The notes under the pieces are model-generated. The model saw only the letters and a program-made list of their open reading frames with translations, had not been told where the DNA came from and did no database searches. Of a stretch of DNA of 56,840 nucleotides, positions 28,597 through 36,818 are shown piece after piece; the first letter of the stretch is position 1, and each line of letters begins with the position of its first letter. The DNA comes from Clostridia bacterium (GTDB lineage Bacteria > Bacillota > Clostridia > Oscillospirales > Butyricicoccaceae). The translations under genes and the position numbers were made by a program. The stretch is taken from positions 1-56,840 of the forward strand of contig JAFYPP010000017.1 of NCBI GenBank assembly GCA_017559995.1. Direction: 5' to 3'.

Positions 28597-28684
28597 GGAG
28601 AGATGGTCGAGTGGTTGAAGGCTCCGGTCTTGAAAACCGGCGATATGCGAGTATCCGTGGGTTCGAATCCCACTCTCTCCGCCA
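28597..28684 (+). tRNA. tRNA-Ser (anticodon UGA)
   Basis: The 88-nt sequence folds as a class II tRNA. Acceptor stem GGAGAGA pairs with TCTCTCC, discriminator G, encoded CCA (28682-28684). Anticodon stem CCGGT/ACCGG with loop CTTGAAA, anticodon TGA at 28631-28633. A long variable arm and GTTCGAATC T-arm are present. It reads UCA codons. It is followed by a terminator. Confidence 0.97.
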
Positions 28685-28685
28685 A

Positions 28686-28720
28686 ATAACAAAACCGCCC
28701 AAAGGGGCGGTTTTTGTTAT
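28686..28720 (+). terminator. Terminator after tRNA-Ser
   Basis: AACAAAACCGCCC (28688-28700), AAAG loop, GGGCGGTTTTTGTT (28705-28718). Confidence 0.85.
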
Positions 28721-28813
28721 TTCGGCATGGATGTTTGTAGAGTGGGATTCGAAAGGCAATGCCAAAACGAATAGTTTAGATAAAATATTACAATTCGTAT
28801 TCATCGTTTACAT

Positions 28814-28839
28814 AAAAACGGCGGGGAAACTCCCCGCCG
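28814..28839 (-). terminator. Terminator for the leftward transglutaminase gene
   Basis: Stem CGGCGGGG (28819-28826) with CCCCGCCG (28832-28839); on the reverse strand it is followed by TTTTT. Confidence 0.8.
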
Positions 28840-28862
28840 CTGTGTTTTTATACGGTTTTCAG

Positions 28863-30251
28863 TTACTCCTCGATCTCCTCCACCGAGATCATCTCGGTGT
28901 CGAAGCTGACCTCCCAACGGGGATAACCGCGCTGGCTGTCCTCCACCTCGCCCCGCTGGTTGTCGTAGGGGTCGTAGCGGAAGAAGTTGCTCTGAGGCTC
29001 AAAGTCAGCCATATAGGTATTGGTGGTGACGGTGCGGTACACATCCAGATTGCCGAAGTAGTGGTTGTGGCGCTCCGTGGCACCGGCGCGGAAGGCACTG
29101 CCGCCAAAGGAGCAGTCGGCAAACATCCAGCCGTGAGGCGCCACATAGAACATGGCCCAGTCGTGCATACCCACGCTTTCGGGGTCGGCCACGTGGCCGC
29201 TCTGCCACTTGGCAGGAATGCCGGCGCAGCGGCACAGGGTGATAAAGGTCAGCGCCTGCACACCGCAGTCGCCTCGCAGGGTACGCAGACAGCTGTCGGG
29301 GATGGCGGAACAGACGAAATAATCGGGCATGAAGCTGTACTTCACGTTCTTGGTAACGTAATCGTAGATGGCACGGGCCTTGGCGATGGGATCGGTGAGG
29401 CCGGCCGTGATTTCGGCGGTGAGGGCCTTGATGTAGGGGGTAAAGACGATATGGGGCTCCATCTCACCGGTAAAGAACTCGGGCTGGACGGGGTCGGCCT
29501 TGATCTTGGCGGGATCCACATAAGGCGCCACGTGCTTATAGGAATACTCCACCCAGAAGGGATGGTTTTCGGTCATGGTTTCTTCCCAATGGATGGAAGC
29601 GGTATCCACATCGCCGGCGCAGATGTGGGTAGGCTCGCCGTAGCAATCCACGATCTCCAGCTCACTCTGCTGGATGCAGTCGGCGGGCAGGGGGATAAAG
29701 ACACGGTAGGTCTCGCCGGGGACGAAGAACTCATCCTTCACCTGTACGGTGTGGCGAATGGTGATGCGGGCGGCCATCTTGCCCTTTTCCTGCATGATCT
29801 TCATGCAGCGGTTCAGACGGCCGGTACGGTCCAGCAGCTCGTGGCTGGTGGTTTCGGTCACAGGCTCCTTGGGCAGGCGGGCGGCAAACTCCGGATCCTT
29901 GCGCAGGGTGCCGAAGAAGGAGGAGAACAGATGCTCCACGCCCTCGATGAAGATCCAGGTGATGCGGCCGTTATCCATGTAGGCTTCCAGTTCCTCCATG
30001 GTGAAATCGGGGATCTCCTTCTGCACGCGGGCAAGACCCTCTTCCTTGGTATAGGGGAACTGGCGGGGCAGGCGCACCATGATCTCCCGCTGGGCCTCCA
30101 GATTGTACTTCATGCAGGTGGGGGTGGTGGGGTCGGCCAGCATGGTATCAATGATGCGGATGGCGCGGGTGAAATAGCCGGCCTCCTTCAGATGCTGAAC
30201 CTGTTCGGGAAGACCGATGCCGGAATATGCAAAATAATGATTCTGGTTCAT
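28863..30251 (-). CDS. Transglutaminase-like domain protein
   Basis: The 462-aa protein (start at 30251 with AAAGGAGG) has a C-terminal transglutaminase core with the expected triad: Cys in RGDCGVQALTF, His in VGMHDWAMF and Asp in WMFADCSFGG. The N-terminal 200 residues resemble a helical region without a recognised family; no signal peptide is seen, so it is likely cytoplasmic. Such bacterial proteins are often peptidases rather than crosslinkers. Substrate unknown. It is monocistronic. Confidence 0.82.
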   Translation of the reverse strand: MNQNHYFAYSGIGLPEQVQHLKEAGYFTRAIRIIDTMLADPTTPTCMKYNLEAQREIMVRLPRQFPYTKEEGLARVQKEIPDFTMEELEAYMDNGRITWIFIEGVEHLFSSFFGTLRKDPEFAARLPKEPVTETTSHELLDRTGRLNRCMKIMQEKGKMAARITIRHTVQVKDEFFVPGETYRVFIPLPADCIQQSELEIVDCYGEPTHICAGDVDTASIHWEETMTENHPFWVEYSYKHVAPYVDPAKIKADPVQPEFFTGEMEPHIVFTPYIKALTAEITAGLTDPIAKARAIYDYVTKNVKYSFMPDYFVCSAIPDSCLRTLRGDCGVQALTFITLCRCAGIPAKWQSGHVADPESVGMHDWAMFYVAPHGWMFADCSFGGSAFRAGATERHNHYFGNLDVYRTVTTNTYMADFEPQSNFFRYDPYDNQRGEVEDSQRGYPRWEVSFDTEMISVEEIEE

Positions 30252-30301
30252 AGGAATGACCTCCTTTTGGGTTACTTCGATTGTAAGCCCGGGGTAAAAG
30301 C

Positions 30302-30331
30302 TTGTCAAGGTTTCCCCGGGCGTGGTATACT
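30302..30331 (+). promoter_or_regulatory. NUDIX gene promoter
   Basis: TTGTCA (30302-30307), an 18-nt spacer, TATACT (30326-30331). Confidence 0.55.
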
Positions 30332-30355
30332 GAAAAAAGAAACGGAGGGATCCCC

Positions 30356-30829
30356 ATGAGCAAGCAAACCACCCTGTGCTATATCGAAAAGGACGGCTGC
30401 TACCTGATGCTCCACCGGATCAAAAAGGAGCAGGACGAAAACCGCGACAAATGGATCGGCATCGGCGGCAAGTTCGAGCAGGGGGAAAGTCCCGAGGAAT
30501 GCGTCCTCCGGGAGGCGAAGGAGGAGACCGGCCTCACCCTCACCGACTACCGTTACCGGGGCATCGTCACCTTTGTGTCCGACGTGTGGCCCTGTGAGTA
30601 TATGCACCTGTTCACCGCCACCGGGTTTGAAGGCGACATCAAAGAGTGCGACGAGGGCGTGCTGGAATGGCTGCCCAAGGATAAGCTGTACGGTCTGCCC
30701 ATGTGGGCGGGGGATAAGATCTTTCTGGATCTGCTGGACGCGGGCGCGCCCTTCTTTTCCCTCAAGCTGGTATACGAAGGGGAGACCCTGGCCTATGCCG
30801 CCCTGGACGGAAAACAACTGGAGACATAA
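30356..30829 (+). CDS. NUDIX hydrolase (MutT/8-oxo-dGTPase-like)
   Basis: A 157-aa protein with the full Nudix box GKFEQGESPEECVLREAKEE followed by TG, matching Gx5Ex7REUxEExGU. The start MSKQTTLCYIEKDGCYLMLHR resembles MutT/YtkD-like enzymes that clear oxidised nucleotides; other substrates remain possible. ATG at 30356 with CGGAGGG upstream. Confidence 0.9.
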   Translation: MSKQTTLCYIEKDGCYLMLHRIKKEQDENRDKWIGIGGKFEQGESPEECVLREAKEETGLTLTDYRYRGIVTFVSDVWPCEYMHLFTATGFEGDIKECDEGVLEWLPKDKLYGLPMWAGDKIFLDLLDAGAPFFSLKLVYEGETLAYAALDGKQLET

Positions 30830-30857
30830 AAAAGAGAGGCCTTTGCCTCTCTTTTTT
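30828..30857. terminator. Bidirectional terminator between NUDIX and esterase genes
   Basis: AAAAAAGAGAGGC (30828-30840), CTTT, GCCTCTCTTTTTT (30845-30857). Confidence 0.88.
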
Positions 30858-30859
30858 CT

Positions 30860-31648
30860 TTATTCAAAACAGAACTGCAGACCGGCCTTCAGCGCCTCGT
30901 TGAAAAAGGTCCAGTTGTGCATACGGTCGGGGACCTCCCGGGAGGTGATGTTCCAGCCCAAAGCCTCCATTTGTCCGGGGAAGGCCCGGTTGGTCTCCAC
31001 GAAAATATCCTGGGCGCCCCAGATGGTAAACAGGCGGGGCTTTTTGGCCGCGGCGGCGTTCTTTTCCGCCAGGGCGAGAATATCGTGGTCGGGGTTCCAG
31101 CTGCCCGCCGGGCCGAACACCGCGTCAAAGTCCCGGGCCACCGGCTCGCCAAAGGCTCGGCGGAAGGGGTCGGCGTCGGTGCCGTCCCGCCACTCGGCGG
31201 TCATGTACCGCTTCATGTCCAGACAGGCGGGGGAGAAGGCGGCGCAGGCGGCGTAGTTTTCCGGATAGGTGAGGGCGGCATTCAGGGCGCCGTAACCGCC
31301 CATGGAGGTACCCATGATATAGGTGTCCTCCGGCGCGGCCGACACCCGGAACACATCCCGGACGATCTTGGGCAGATCCCGGGTGAGGTAGGTGAAGAAC
31401 TTCTGGCCCTGCGCCATGTCGGTATAATAGCTGCGCTGTCCGTCGGGCAGCACGAAGAGCACGTGGTAGCTGCGGCACCAGTCGGCCAGCATGGTATAGT
31501 TGATAAAGTTGTCCGCCCGGCCCTGCAGTCCGTGGAGCAGATAGCACACCTTGCGGGGCGGCTCCTTGGAAAAGTTGTTGGCCGCCACAAAGCAGACGGT
31601 GGTCTCCATATCCAGCGCGGTGGAATAGACGTTACCCTGTAAGATCAT
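30860..31648 (-). CDS. Alpha/beta hydrolase, esterase D/EstA-like
   Basis: A 262-aa protein with the nucleophile GTSMGGYGALNAAL (about 113-126), the oxyanion LLHGLQGRADNF near residue 38, a catalytic Asp candidate in GAQDIFVE and His in DRMHNWTFF. This is the pattern of the putative esterase family that includes S-formylglutathione hydrolase and tributyrin esterase. It has no signal peptide. Substrate unknown. Confidence 0.88.
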   Translation of the reverse strand: MILQGNVYSTALDMETTVCFVAANNFSKEPPRKVCYLLHGLQGRADNFINYTMLADWCRSYHVLFVLPDGQRSYYTDMAQGQKFFTYLTRDLPKIVRDVFRVSAAPEDTYIMGTSMGGYGALNAALTYPENYAACAAFSPACLDMKRYMTAEWRDGTDADPFRRAFGEPVARDFDAVFGPAGSWNPDHDILALAEKNAAAAKKPRLFTIWGAQDIFVETNRAFPGQMEALGWNITSREVPDRMHNWTFFNEALKAGLQFCFE

Positions 31649-31696
31649 GTGAATAGGCTCCTTTTTGATTGCTTGGTGCCATTATAGCACGAAAAC

Positions 31697-31725
31697 TTGT
31701 TTTGTGGCGGGATATTTGCTAAAAT
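31697..31725 (+). promoter_or_regulatory. GIY-YIG gene promoter
   Basis: TTGTTT (31697-31702), 17-nt spacer, TAAAAT (31720-31725). Confidence 0.45.
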
Positions 31726-31748
31726 GATGGAAAAAAGGAGGGAACGGG

Positions 31749-32006
31749 ATGCATTTTGCCTATCTTCTGCGGTGCGCCGACGGCACGCTGTACGGCGGCT
31801 ACACCACCGATCTGCAAAAGCGGCTGGCCGCCCACAACAGCGGCAAAGGGGCAAAATACACCCGCTGCCGCCTGCCGGTGGAGCTGGTGTGGTGGGAGGA
31901 GCACCCCACCAAGGAGGCCGCCATGTCCCGGGAATGGCAGGTCAAGCACCTCACCCGGGAGCAAAAACTGGAATTGATCGCCCAAAAAGACGGCGAAAAG
32001 AAATAA
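31749..32006 (+). CDS. Small GIY-YIG nuclease-domain protein (YhbQ-like)
   Basis: An 85-aa protein that is one GIY-YIG domain: [20 protein letters not shown], then [15 protein letters not shown] with the conserved Tyr and Arg, and [19 protein letters not shown] with the catalytic Glu region. This is a housekeeping UvrC-N-like family, not a homing endonuclease. ATG with AAAAGGAGG upstream. Confidence 0.9.
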   Translation: MHFAYLLRCADGTLYGGYTTDLQKRLAAHNSGKGAKYTRCRLPVELVWWEEHPTKEAAMSREWQVKHLTREQKLELIAQKDGEKK

Positions 32007-32032
32007 AAGCGACAGGAAACTCCTGTCGCTTT
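32006..32032. terminator. Bidirectional terminator between GIY-YIG and psd
   Basis: AAAGCGACAGGA (32006-32017), AAC loop, TCCTGTCGCTTT (32021-32032). It overlaps the last base of the stop codon. Confidence 0.8.
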
Positions 32033-32039
32033 GTTGTTT

Positions 32040-32888
32040 TCAGCAGGCGGTACCGATGGACTGGCCCATCTGCACCGGCACTTCCTCGCCCCGGAGGGAA
32101 GCCTCCAGCAGCCGGGGGGAGAGGGCGGCGCGGTCCTTTTCCAGCAGCAGGATCACCGTGCTGCCGCCGTAGAGGAACATACCCTTTTCCTGACCCCGTC
32201 GAATGGGACCGGCGCCGTGGTGGTTGAGGATCTTGCCCACCAGCATGGCGCCCACTTCCACCTGGGTCACCAGACCGAAATGGTCGGTGTTCAGCACGGT
32301 CAGCTCCCGGCAGTTCTGGGTGAACACCGGGCCGGCGGCCAGCGCCACCGGGCGGACGGTGTGCAGTTTGCCCGGGAGGAAACGGTTTTCTCCCTTGTGG
32401 CCGTCGTCCAGATAGCAGTAGCGGTGGTAGTGGTGGACGCACAGGCGGAACACCAGACAAAGGCCGTCCCGGTACCGCTTGGCCAGATGTTCATCCTCCA
32501 GCAGATCGGGGAGGGTGTAACGGCTCTGCTTCACCGGCAGGACGGTGTCGCCGTCGATGGGATACACCGACAGCAGGCCGTCGCAGGGGGCGATAAGGGA
32601 CTCGGGTCTGCCGTCAATGGGCCGCAGCGGCTCCCGGATCTTGCGGGTGAAGCAATCGTTGAAGCACCGCAGATCGTCGGCGTAAAACTCGTTGAGGTCA
32701 ATGTTGTTCTTTTTTACAAAAGGCCGGATCAGCGGCTTGGACATGGGAGAGTCCAGAAACTTGCCGGACATTTTGGACACCGGGCGGCAGGTGAGGGGTT
32801 TCAGCAGCATGCGGCCGGTGCGGGTGTGGTACAGGAACCGCAGGGCGCGGTCGTCGTGACGCTTGCGTTTGTGAACGCGGCAGCGCAT
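32040..32888 (-). CDS. psd: Phosphatidylserine decarboxylase
   Basis: A 282-aa proenzyme that makes phosphatidylethanolamine from phosphatidylserine. It has FNDCFTRKIRE, LCVHHYHRYCYLD (conserved His), VEVGAMLVGKI and the self-cleavage GGST near residue 246, where Ser becomes the pyruvoyl group. The family is the longer Clostridia form. It begins 18 bases after pssA in the same leftward operon, with AAAGGAGC as ribosome binding site. Confidence 0.93.
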   Translation of the reverse strand: MRCRVHKRKRHDDRALRFLYHTRTGRMLLKPLTCRPVSKMSGKFLDSPMSKPLIRPFVKKNNIDLNEFYADDLRCFNDCFTRKIREPLRPIDGRPESLIAPCDGLLSVYPIDGDTVLPVKQSRYTLPDLLEDEHLAKRYRDGLCLVFRLCVHHYHRYCYLDDGHKGENRFLPGKLHTVRPVALAAGPVFTQNCRELTVLNTDHFGLVTQVEVGAMLVGKILNHHGAGPIRRGQEKGMFLYGGSTVILLLEKDRAALSPRLLEASLRGEEVPVQMGQSIGTAC

Positions 32889-32906
32889 GGGCGGTCGCTC
32901 CTTTCG

Positions 32907-33638
32907 TCAGTTGGCGTGAAAGATGTTGAGAACGCTGTCGGCGGAAGAGGCCAGCGTCGCGATCACCAGCATCACCGCCAGAATGAGGATGCCGACGGCC
33001 ATCATGCCCAGAATGCCGTTGATACCCGGCTTGGGCACCTGCATCCTGGAAACAAAGGCCACGGCGGTCAGCAGGGCCACGGCGATGTAGACCAGGCTGA
33101 TGTCGGCGGCGGTGATATACTGTGCCAGCATCACCAGAGGGAAGATGAGGGAGGCGGTGGTCACCGGCAGGCCGGTATAATACTTGCGGACGCCGCCTTC
33201 GGTCTTTTGCCGTTCCTCTTCGGTGACGTTGAAATAGGCCAGGCGGATCAGCGCCGCCAGCACGTACAGCAGCAGAACGGCGAACAGCACCAGCGCGCCG
33301 ATGGCGAAAAACCAGCGGTCACGGTACAGATCGGCAATGGACTGCAGGTAGCTGGAGTCCAGAATCAGCGCGCCGCCGATACAGGCGGGCAGCACGCCAA
33401 AGGCCACCAGATCGGACAGCGAGTCGATCTGGATGCCGTAGTTGCGCTCCATATCGGTGCGGTCCTTTTTGGTGCGGGCCACCTTGCCGTCAAAGGCGTC
33501 GCAAAAGCCGCAGAACATCAAAAAGAAGCAGGCCATAAAGGGATGGCCTTCACCGGCCAGCGCCACCACGATACCGGTGCAGGCGCTCAGCAGGGACAGA
33601 TAGGTCAGAATAGTCGTATAATCATAAAACCCGATCAT
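32907..33638 (-). CDS. pssA: CDP-diacylglycerol-serine O-phosphatidyltransferase
   Basis: A 243-aa membrane enzyme with about six hydrophobic segments and the CDP-alcohol phosphatidyltransferase motif DG-x2-AR-...-G-x3-D-x3-D. Here the AR-to-G spacing is 12 residues instead of 8 (TKKDRTDMERNY), a variant I associate with Clostridia PssA. It makes phosphatidylserine, which Psd then decarboxylates. Start at 33638 with CGGAGG. Confidence 0.9.
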   Translation of the reverse strand: MIGFYDYTTILTYLSLLSACTGIVVALAGEGHPFMACFFLMFCGFCDAFDGKVARTKKDRTDMERNYGIQIDSLSDLVAFGVLPACIGGALILDSSYLQSIADLYRDRWFFAIGALVLFAVLLLYVLAALIRLAYFNVTEEERQKTEGGVRKYYTGLPVTTASLIFPLVMLAQYITAADISLVYIAVALLTAVAFVSRMQVPKPGINGILGMMAVGILILAVMLVIATLASSADSVLNIFHAN

Positions 33639-33668
33639 GGGGATCAGCCTCCGTATCAGAATAGGTCT

Positions 33669-33713
33669 ATTATATCAAATTCTAAAAGCAATTTGTGAAT
33701 AAATTGTGAACGG
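33669..33713 (-). promoter_or_regulatory. pssA-psd promoter region with a DnaA-box-like site
   Basis: Reverse-strand TATAAT at 33674-33669, with no strong -35. Just upstream are TTATTCACA (reverse, 33702-33694; 8 of 9 to the DnaA box) and CCGTTCACA (reverse, 33713-33705). Confidence 0.4.
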
Positions 33714-33749
33714 AAGCAAAAATTAACGGTTTTTCTTACCTGTCCGCTC

Positions 33750-33778
33750 TTGCGGCGCGCCCGTTCCTGGGGTATGAT
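33750..33778 (+). promoter_or_regulatory. Promoter of the RsuA-type pseudouridine synthase gene
   Basis: TTGCGG (33750-33755), 17-nt spacer, TATGAT (33773-33778). In-frame ATGs at 33774 and 33777 fall inside this -10 box, so they would not be in the message. Confidence 0.5.
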
Positions 33779-33806
33779 GGACAAAACGGCCAAAGGAGGG
33801 GTGTTT

Positions 33807-34406
33807 CTGTACCGTTATTATCTGTATCACAAGCCCTTCGGCTGCGTCACCGCCCGACGGGACGACCGCTATCCCACGGTGATGGACGCCTTTGCCGGCC
33901 TGAACAACCCCGACCTGTCGCCGGTGGGGCGGCTGGACCGGGAGACCGAGGGCCTGCTGCTGGTCACCGACGACGGTATGTTCAACCGCCGCATGACCCG
34001 GCCGGAATACGGCAAGGAAAAGACCTACACCTTCACTGTCATGGGCGACCTCACCGAGGAAAAGCGCGCCCTGCTGGAGGCGGGCGTCCTGCTCAACGGG
34101 GAGGATATCCCCACCGCCCCCGCCCGCATCACCGTCACCGGGAAAAGCACCCTTGGAGCGGTGCTGCCTCACCTGCACCCCGAGGTGCGGGAAAAATCCG
34201 CCCACAACCCTCCGGAGCGGACGGTGACCTTCGGCACCATCGTCATCACCGAGGGCCGCAACCGGCAGATCCGCCGGATGATGAAGGCGGTGCGCTGTCT
34301 GGTGCTGCAGCTCAAACGGGTCAAAATGGGGGAATATGCCCTCCCGGAGGATCTGTCGGCAGGGGAGTGGGTGGAAATTTTCCCTCAACCGGAGGGCAAT
34401 CGTTGA
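33807..34406 (+). CDS. RsuA/RluE-type pseudouridine synthase without S4 domain
   Basis: A 199-aa protein with PVGRLDRETEGLLLVTDDG (catalytic Asp), YLYHKPFGCVTARRDDR and EGRNRQIRRMMKAVRC, as in RsuA/RluE enzymes that convert uridine to pseudouridine in rRNA. There is no N-terminal S4 domain. The likely start is CTG at 33807: AAAGGAGG lies at 33792-33799, 7 bases upstream, and puts Tyr-Arg-Tyr next. GTG 33801 is too close to that site, and upstream ATGs sit in the promoter -10 box. Confidence 0.88.
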   Translation: MYRYYLYHKPFGCVTARRDDRYPTVMDAFAGLNNPDLSPVGRLDRETEGLLLVTDDGMFNRRMTRPEYGKEKTYTFTVMGDLTEEKRALLEAGVLLNGEDIPTAPARITVTGKSTLGAVLPHLHPEVREKSAHNPPERTVTFGTIVITEGRNRQIRRMMKAVRCLVLQLKRVKMGEYALPEDLSAGEWVEIFPQPEGNR

Positions 34407-34431
34407 CAAGCGGCCCCAAAAGAGGTATTTT
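34403..34431 (+). promoter_or_regulatory. ECF transporter operon promoter
   Basis: TTGACA (34403-34408; overlapping the previous stop codon), 17-nt spacer, TATTTT (34426-34431). The leader is about 58 nt with a small ATGGGC-TT-GCCCAT hairpin at 34446-34459, too short for a known riboswitch. Confidence 0.65.
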
Positions 34432-34495
34432 AGAATAGATGAGGTATGGGCTTGCCCATCCCGTCAAAGAGATAAGAGAAAGAGGTAATCCAAAC

Positions 34496-35044
34496 ATGAA
34501 GAAGTTTTCTGTCAAGACCATCGTTGCCATCGGCATCGGTGCCGCACTGTTCTTTGTGCTGGGCCGTTTCGTTTCCATCCCCAGCCCCGTCCCCAACACC
34601 ACCATTAACGTGCAGTACGGTCTGCTGGCCTTTATGTCCATTATCTATGGCCCCATCGCCGGCGCTCTGATCGGCCTGATCGGCCACGCCCTCATCGACT
34701 TCAGCTTCGGCTGGGGTATCTGGTGGAGCTGGGTGCTGGCTTCCGCCGCCTTCGGTGCCCTGATGGGTATCGCCGGCACCACCCGTAAGCTGCGCTGCGA
34801 GATCGGCAAGGAGTCCATCCTGCCCTTCAACGTCTGCCAGGTCATCTGCCACATCTTCAGCTGGGGCGTCATCGCTCCCGCTCTGGACATCGCCATCTAT
34901 CAGGAGCCCATGGAGAAGCTGTTCGCCCAGGGTCTGATGGCCGGTGTCGGCAACGCCGTTACCACCGCCATCGTCGGCACTCTGCTGTGCGTGGCTTACG
35001 CCGCTGCCAAGCCCAAGGCCGGCAGCCTGAACAAGGAAGACTAA
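34496..35044 (+). CDS. ECF transporter S component, UPF0397 type
   Basis: A 182-aa protein with about five to six hydrophobic segments. VKTIVAIGIGAALFFVLGRFV, then IYGPIAGALIGLIGHALIDFS and IWWSWVLASAAFG, match the UPF0397 family, annotated in databases as a riboflavin-type or thiamine-precursor S component. The ligand is not certain. It heads the operon with the double ATPase and EcfT. The ATG follows AGAGAAAGAGG. Confidence 0.88.
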   Translation: MKKFSVKTIVAIGIGAALFFVLGRFVSIPSPVPNTTINVQYGLLAFMSIIYGPIAGALIGLIGHALIDFSFGWGIWWSWVLASAAFGALMGIAGTTRKLRCEIGKESILPFNVCQVICHIFSWGVIAPALDIAIYQEPMEKLFAQGLMAGVGNAVTTAIVGTLLCVAYAAAKPKAGSLNKED

Positions 35045-35105
35045 ACCATCATACCATCCTTCGAGGGCAGGCTGCGGCCTGCCCTTGCCCGTGGGAGGGA
35101 ATCTT

Positions 35106-36818
35106 TTGGAAAAAGATAGCATTATTTCTTTTGAAAACTTCGGTTTTCAGTATACCGCCCAGGCGGAGCCTACCCTGTACGACATCAATCTGAAGATCCG
35201 TAAGGGGGAAAAGGTGCTCATCGCCGGTCCCTCCGGCTGCGGCAAATCCACCCTGGCCCACTGCATCAACGGCCTGATCCCCGCCTCCTATGAGGGCAAG
35301 ATCACCGGCAGCCTCACGGTGGCCGGACAGGATGCCGTCAAGCTGGGCCTGTTCGGCCTCAGCCGCATCGTTGGCACCGTCCTGCAGGACTCCGACGGTC
35401 AGTTCATCGGCCTCACCGTGGCCGAGGATATCGCCTTCTCTCTGGAGAACGACTGCGTGGAACGGGAGGAGATGCACCGTCAGGTGGAACAGGCCGCCGC
35501 GCTGGTGGGCGTGGAGCAGGTGCTCCGGCACGCGCCTCACGAGATCTCCGGCGGACAGAAGCAGCGGGTAGGCCTGGCCGGCGTCATGGTCAATCAGGTG
35601 GACGTGCTGCTGTTTGACGAGCCCCTGGCCAACCTGGACCCCGCCACCGGAAAGCAGACCATCGAGCTCATCGATCAGATCCAGCAGCGCACCGGCTGCG
35701 CCGTGATCATCATCGAGCACCGTCTGGAGGACGTGCTTTACCGCAAGGTGGACCGGGTGGTGGTCATGAACGAGGGCCGCATCCGCTTTGACGGCACAGC
35801 GGACCAGCTGCTGTGTTCCTCGGTGCTGCAGGAAAGCGGCATCCGGGAGCCTCTCTACATCACCGCGCTGAAGTATGCCAAGGTGAAGATCACCCCGGAG
35901 ATGCATCCGGCGTTTTTGCCCGAACTGGAGCTGGATGCCGAACAGAAGGCCAAGGTGTGCCGCTGGTTCTACGGCCAGCCCATCCCGCAGCCCGCCCCCC
36001 CGGCGCCTGTGCTGCTGGACGTCAAGGGTCTGGACTTTACCTATGATAAGGGTACCCACGCCCTGCGGGACATCGACCTCACCGTCCGCAAGGGGGAGAT
36101 GCTGGCCATCGTCGGCACCAACGGCGCCGGTAAGTCCACCTTCTCCAAGGCCATCTGCGGCTTCGTCACCCCCCAGAAGGGCACCATCACTCTGGAGGGA
36201 CAGGATCTTTCGGGCCTGTCCATCAAAGAGCGTGCCGACCGCATCGGCTACGTGATGCAGAACCCCAACCAGATGATCTGCGAGATCCACATCTTTGACG
36301 AGGTGGCTCTGGGCCTGCGCAACCGGGGCATGGTGGAGGCGCAGGTCAAGGCCCGCACCGAAGCCGCCCTCAAGATCTGCGGCCTGTACCCCTTCCGCAA
36401 GTGGCCCATCTCCGCTTTGAGCTACGGACAGAAAAAGCGTGTCACCGTGGCCTCCATTCTGGCACTGGCCCCCGACATCATCGTGCTGGACGAGCCCACC
36501 GCCGGACAGGATTTCGCCCACTATACCGAGATCATGGAGTTCCTCCGGGAACTGAATGAACAGGGCATCACCGTAGCCCTTATCACCCACGATATGCACC
36601 TCATGCTGGAATACACCCCCCGTGCGGTGGTGTTCCATGACGGACGCATCGTGGCCGACAAGACGGCTGCCGAAGTGCTCAACGATCCCGAGATCGTGGA
36701 GCAGGCCAATTTGAAGGAGACCTCTCTCTATCATCTGGCCATGATCTGCGGTATTGATGACCCCGAGGCCTTCACCCGCCGCTTTATCGCCGAGGACCAG
36801 GAGGTGCGCGCCCGATGA
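35106..36818 (+). CDS. ecfA: Fused double ECF ATPase (YkoD-like)
   Basis: A 570-aa protein with two complete ABC ATPase domains in one chain. Domain 1 has Walker A GPSGCGKSTL, Q-loop, signature SGGQKQR and Walker B VLLFDEP (about 35-180). Domain 2 has GTNGAGKSTF, a signature SYGQKKR and VLDEPTAGQD (about 330-490). It energises the S component with EcfT. The start is probably TTG at 35106 with GGGAGGG 7 bases upstream; a more upstream TTG (35085) has no such site. It overlaps ecfT by 4 bases. Confidence 0.92.
   Translation: MEKDSIISFENFGFQYTAQAEPTLYDINLKIRKGEKVLIAGPSGCGKSTLAHCINGLIPASYEGKITGSLTVAGQDAVKLGLFGLSRIVGTVLQDSDGQFIGLTVAEDIAFSLENDCVEREEMHRQVEQAAALVGVEQVLRHAPHEISGGQKQRVGLAGVMVNQVDVLLFDEPLANLDPATGKQTIELIDQIQQRTGCAVIIIEHRLEDVLYRKVDRVVVMNEGRIRFDGTADQLLCSSVLQESGIREPLYITALKYAKVKITPEMHPAFLPELELDAEQKAKVCRWFYGQPIPQPAPPAPVLLDVKGLDFTYDKGTHALRDIDLTVRKGEMLAIVGTNGAGKSTFSKAICGFVTPQKGTITLEGQDLSGLSIKERADRIGYVMQNPNQMICEIHIFDEVALGLRNRGMVEAQVKARTEAALKICGLYPFRKWPISALSYGQKKRVTVASILALAPDIIVLDEPTAGQDFAHYTEIMEFLRELNEQGITVALITHDMHLMLEYTPRAVVFHDGRIVADKTAAEVLNDPEIVEQANLKETSLYHLAMICGIDDPEAFTRRFIAEDQEVRAR

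Noticed and set aside
31749..32006. GIY-YIG protein as a homing endonuclease or mobile intron
   Set aside because: It is the small stand-alone UvrC-N-like family, with no intron or flanking exon halves.
34409..34495. Riboswitch (FMN or TPP) before the ECF operon
   Set aside because: The leader is about 58 nt, with no conserved core of either riboswitch.
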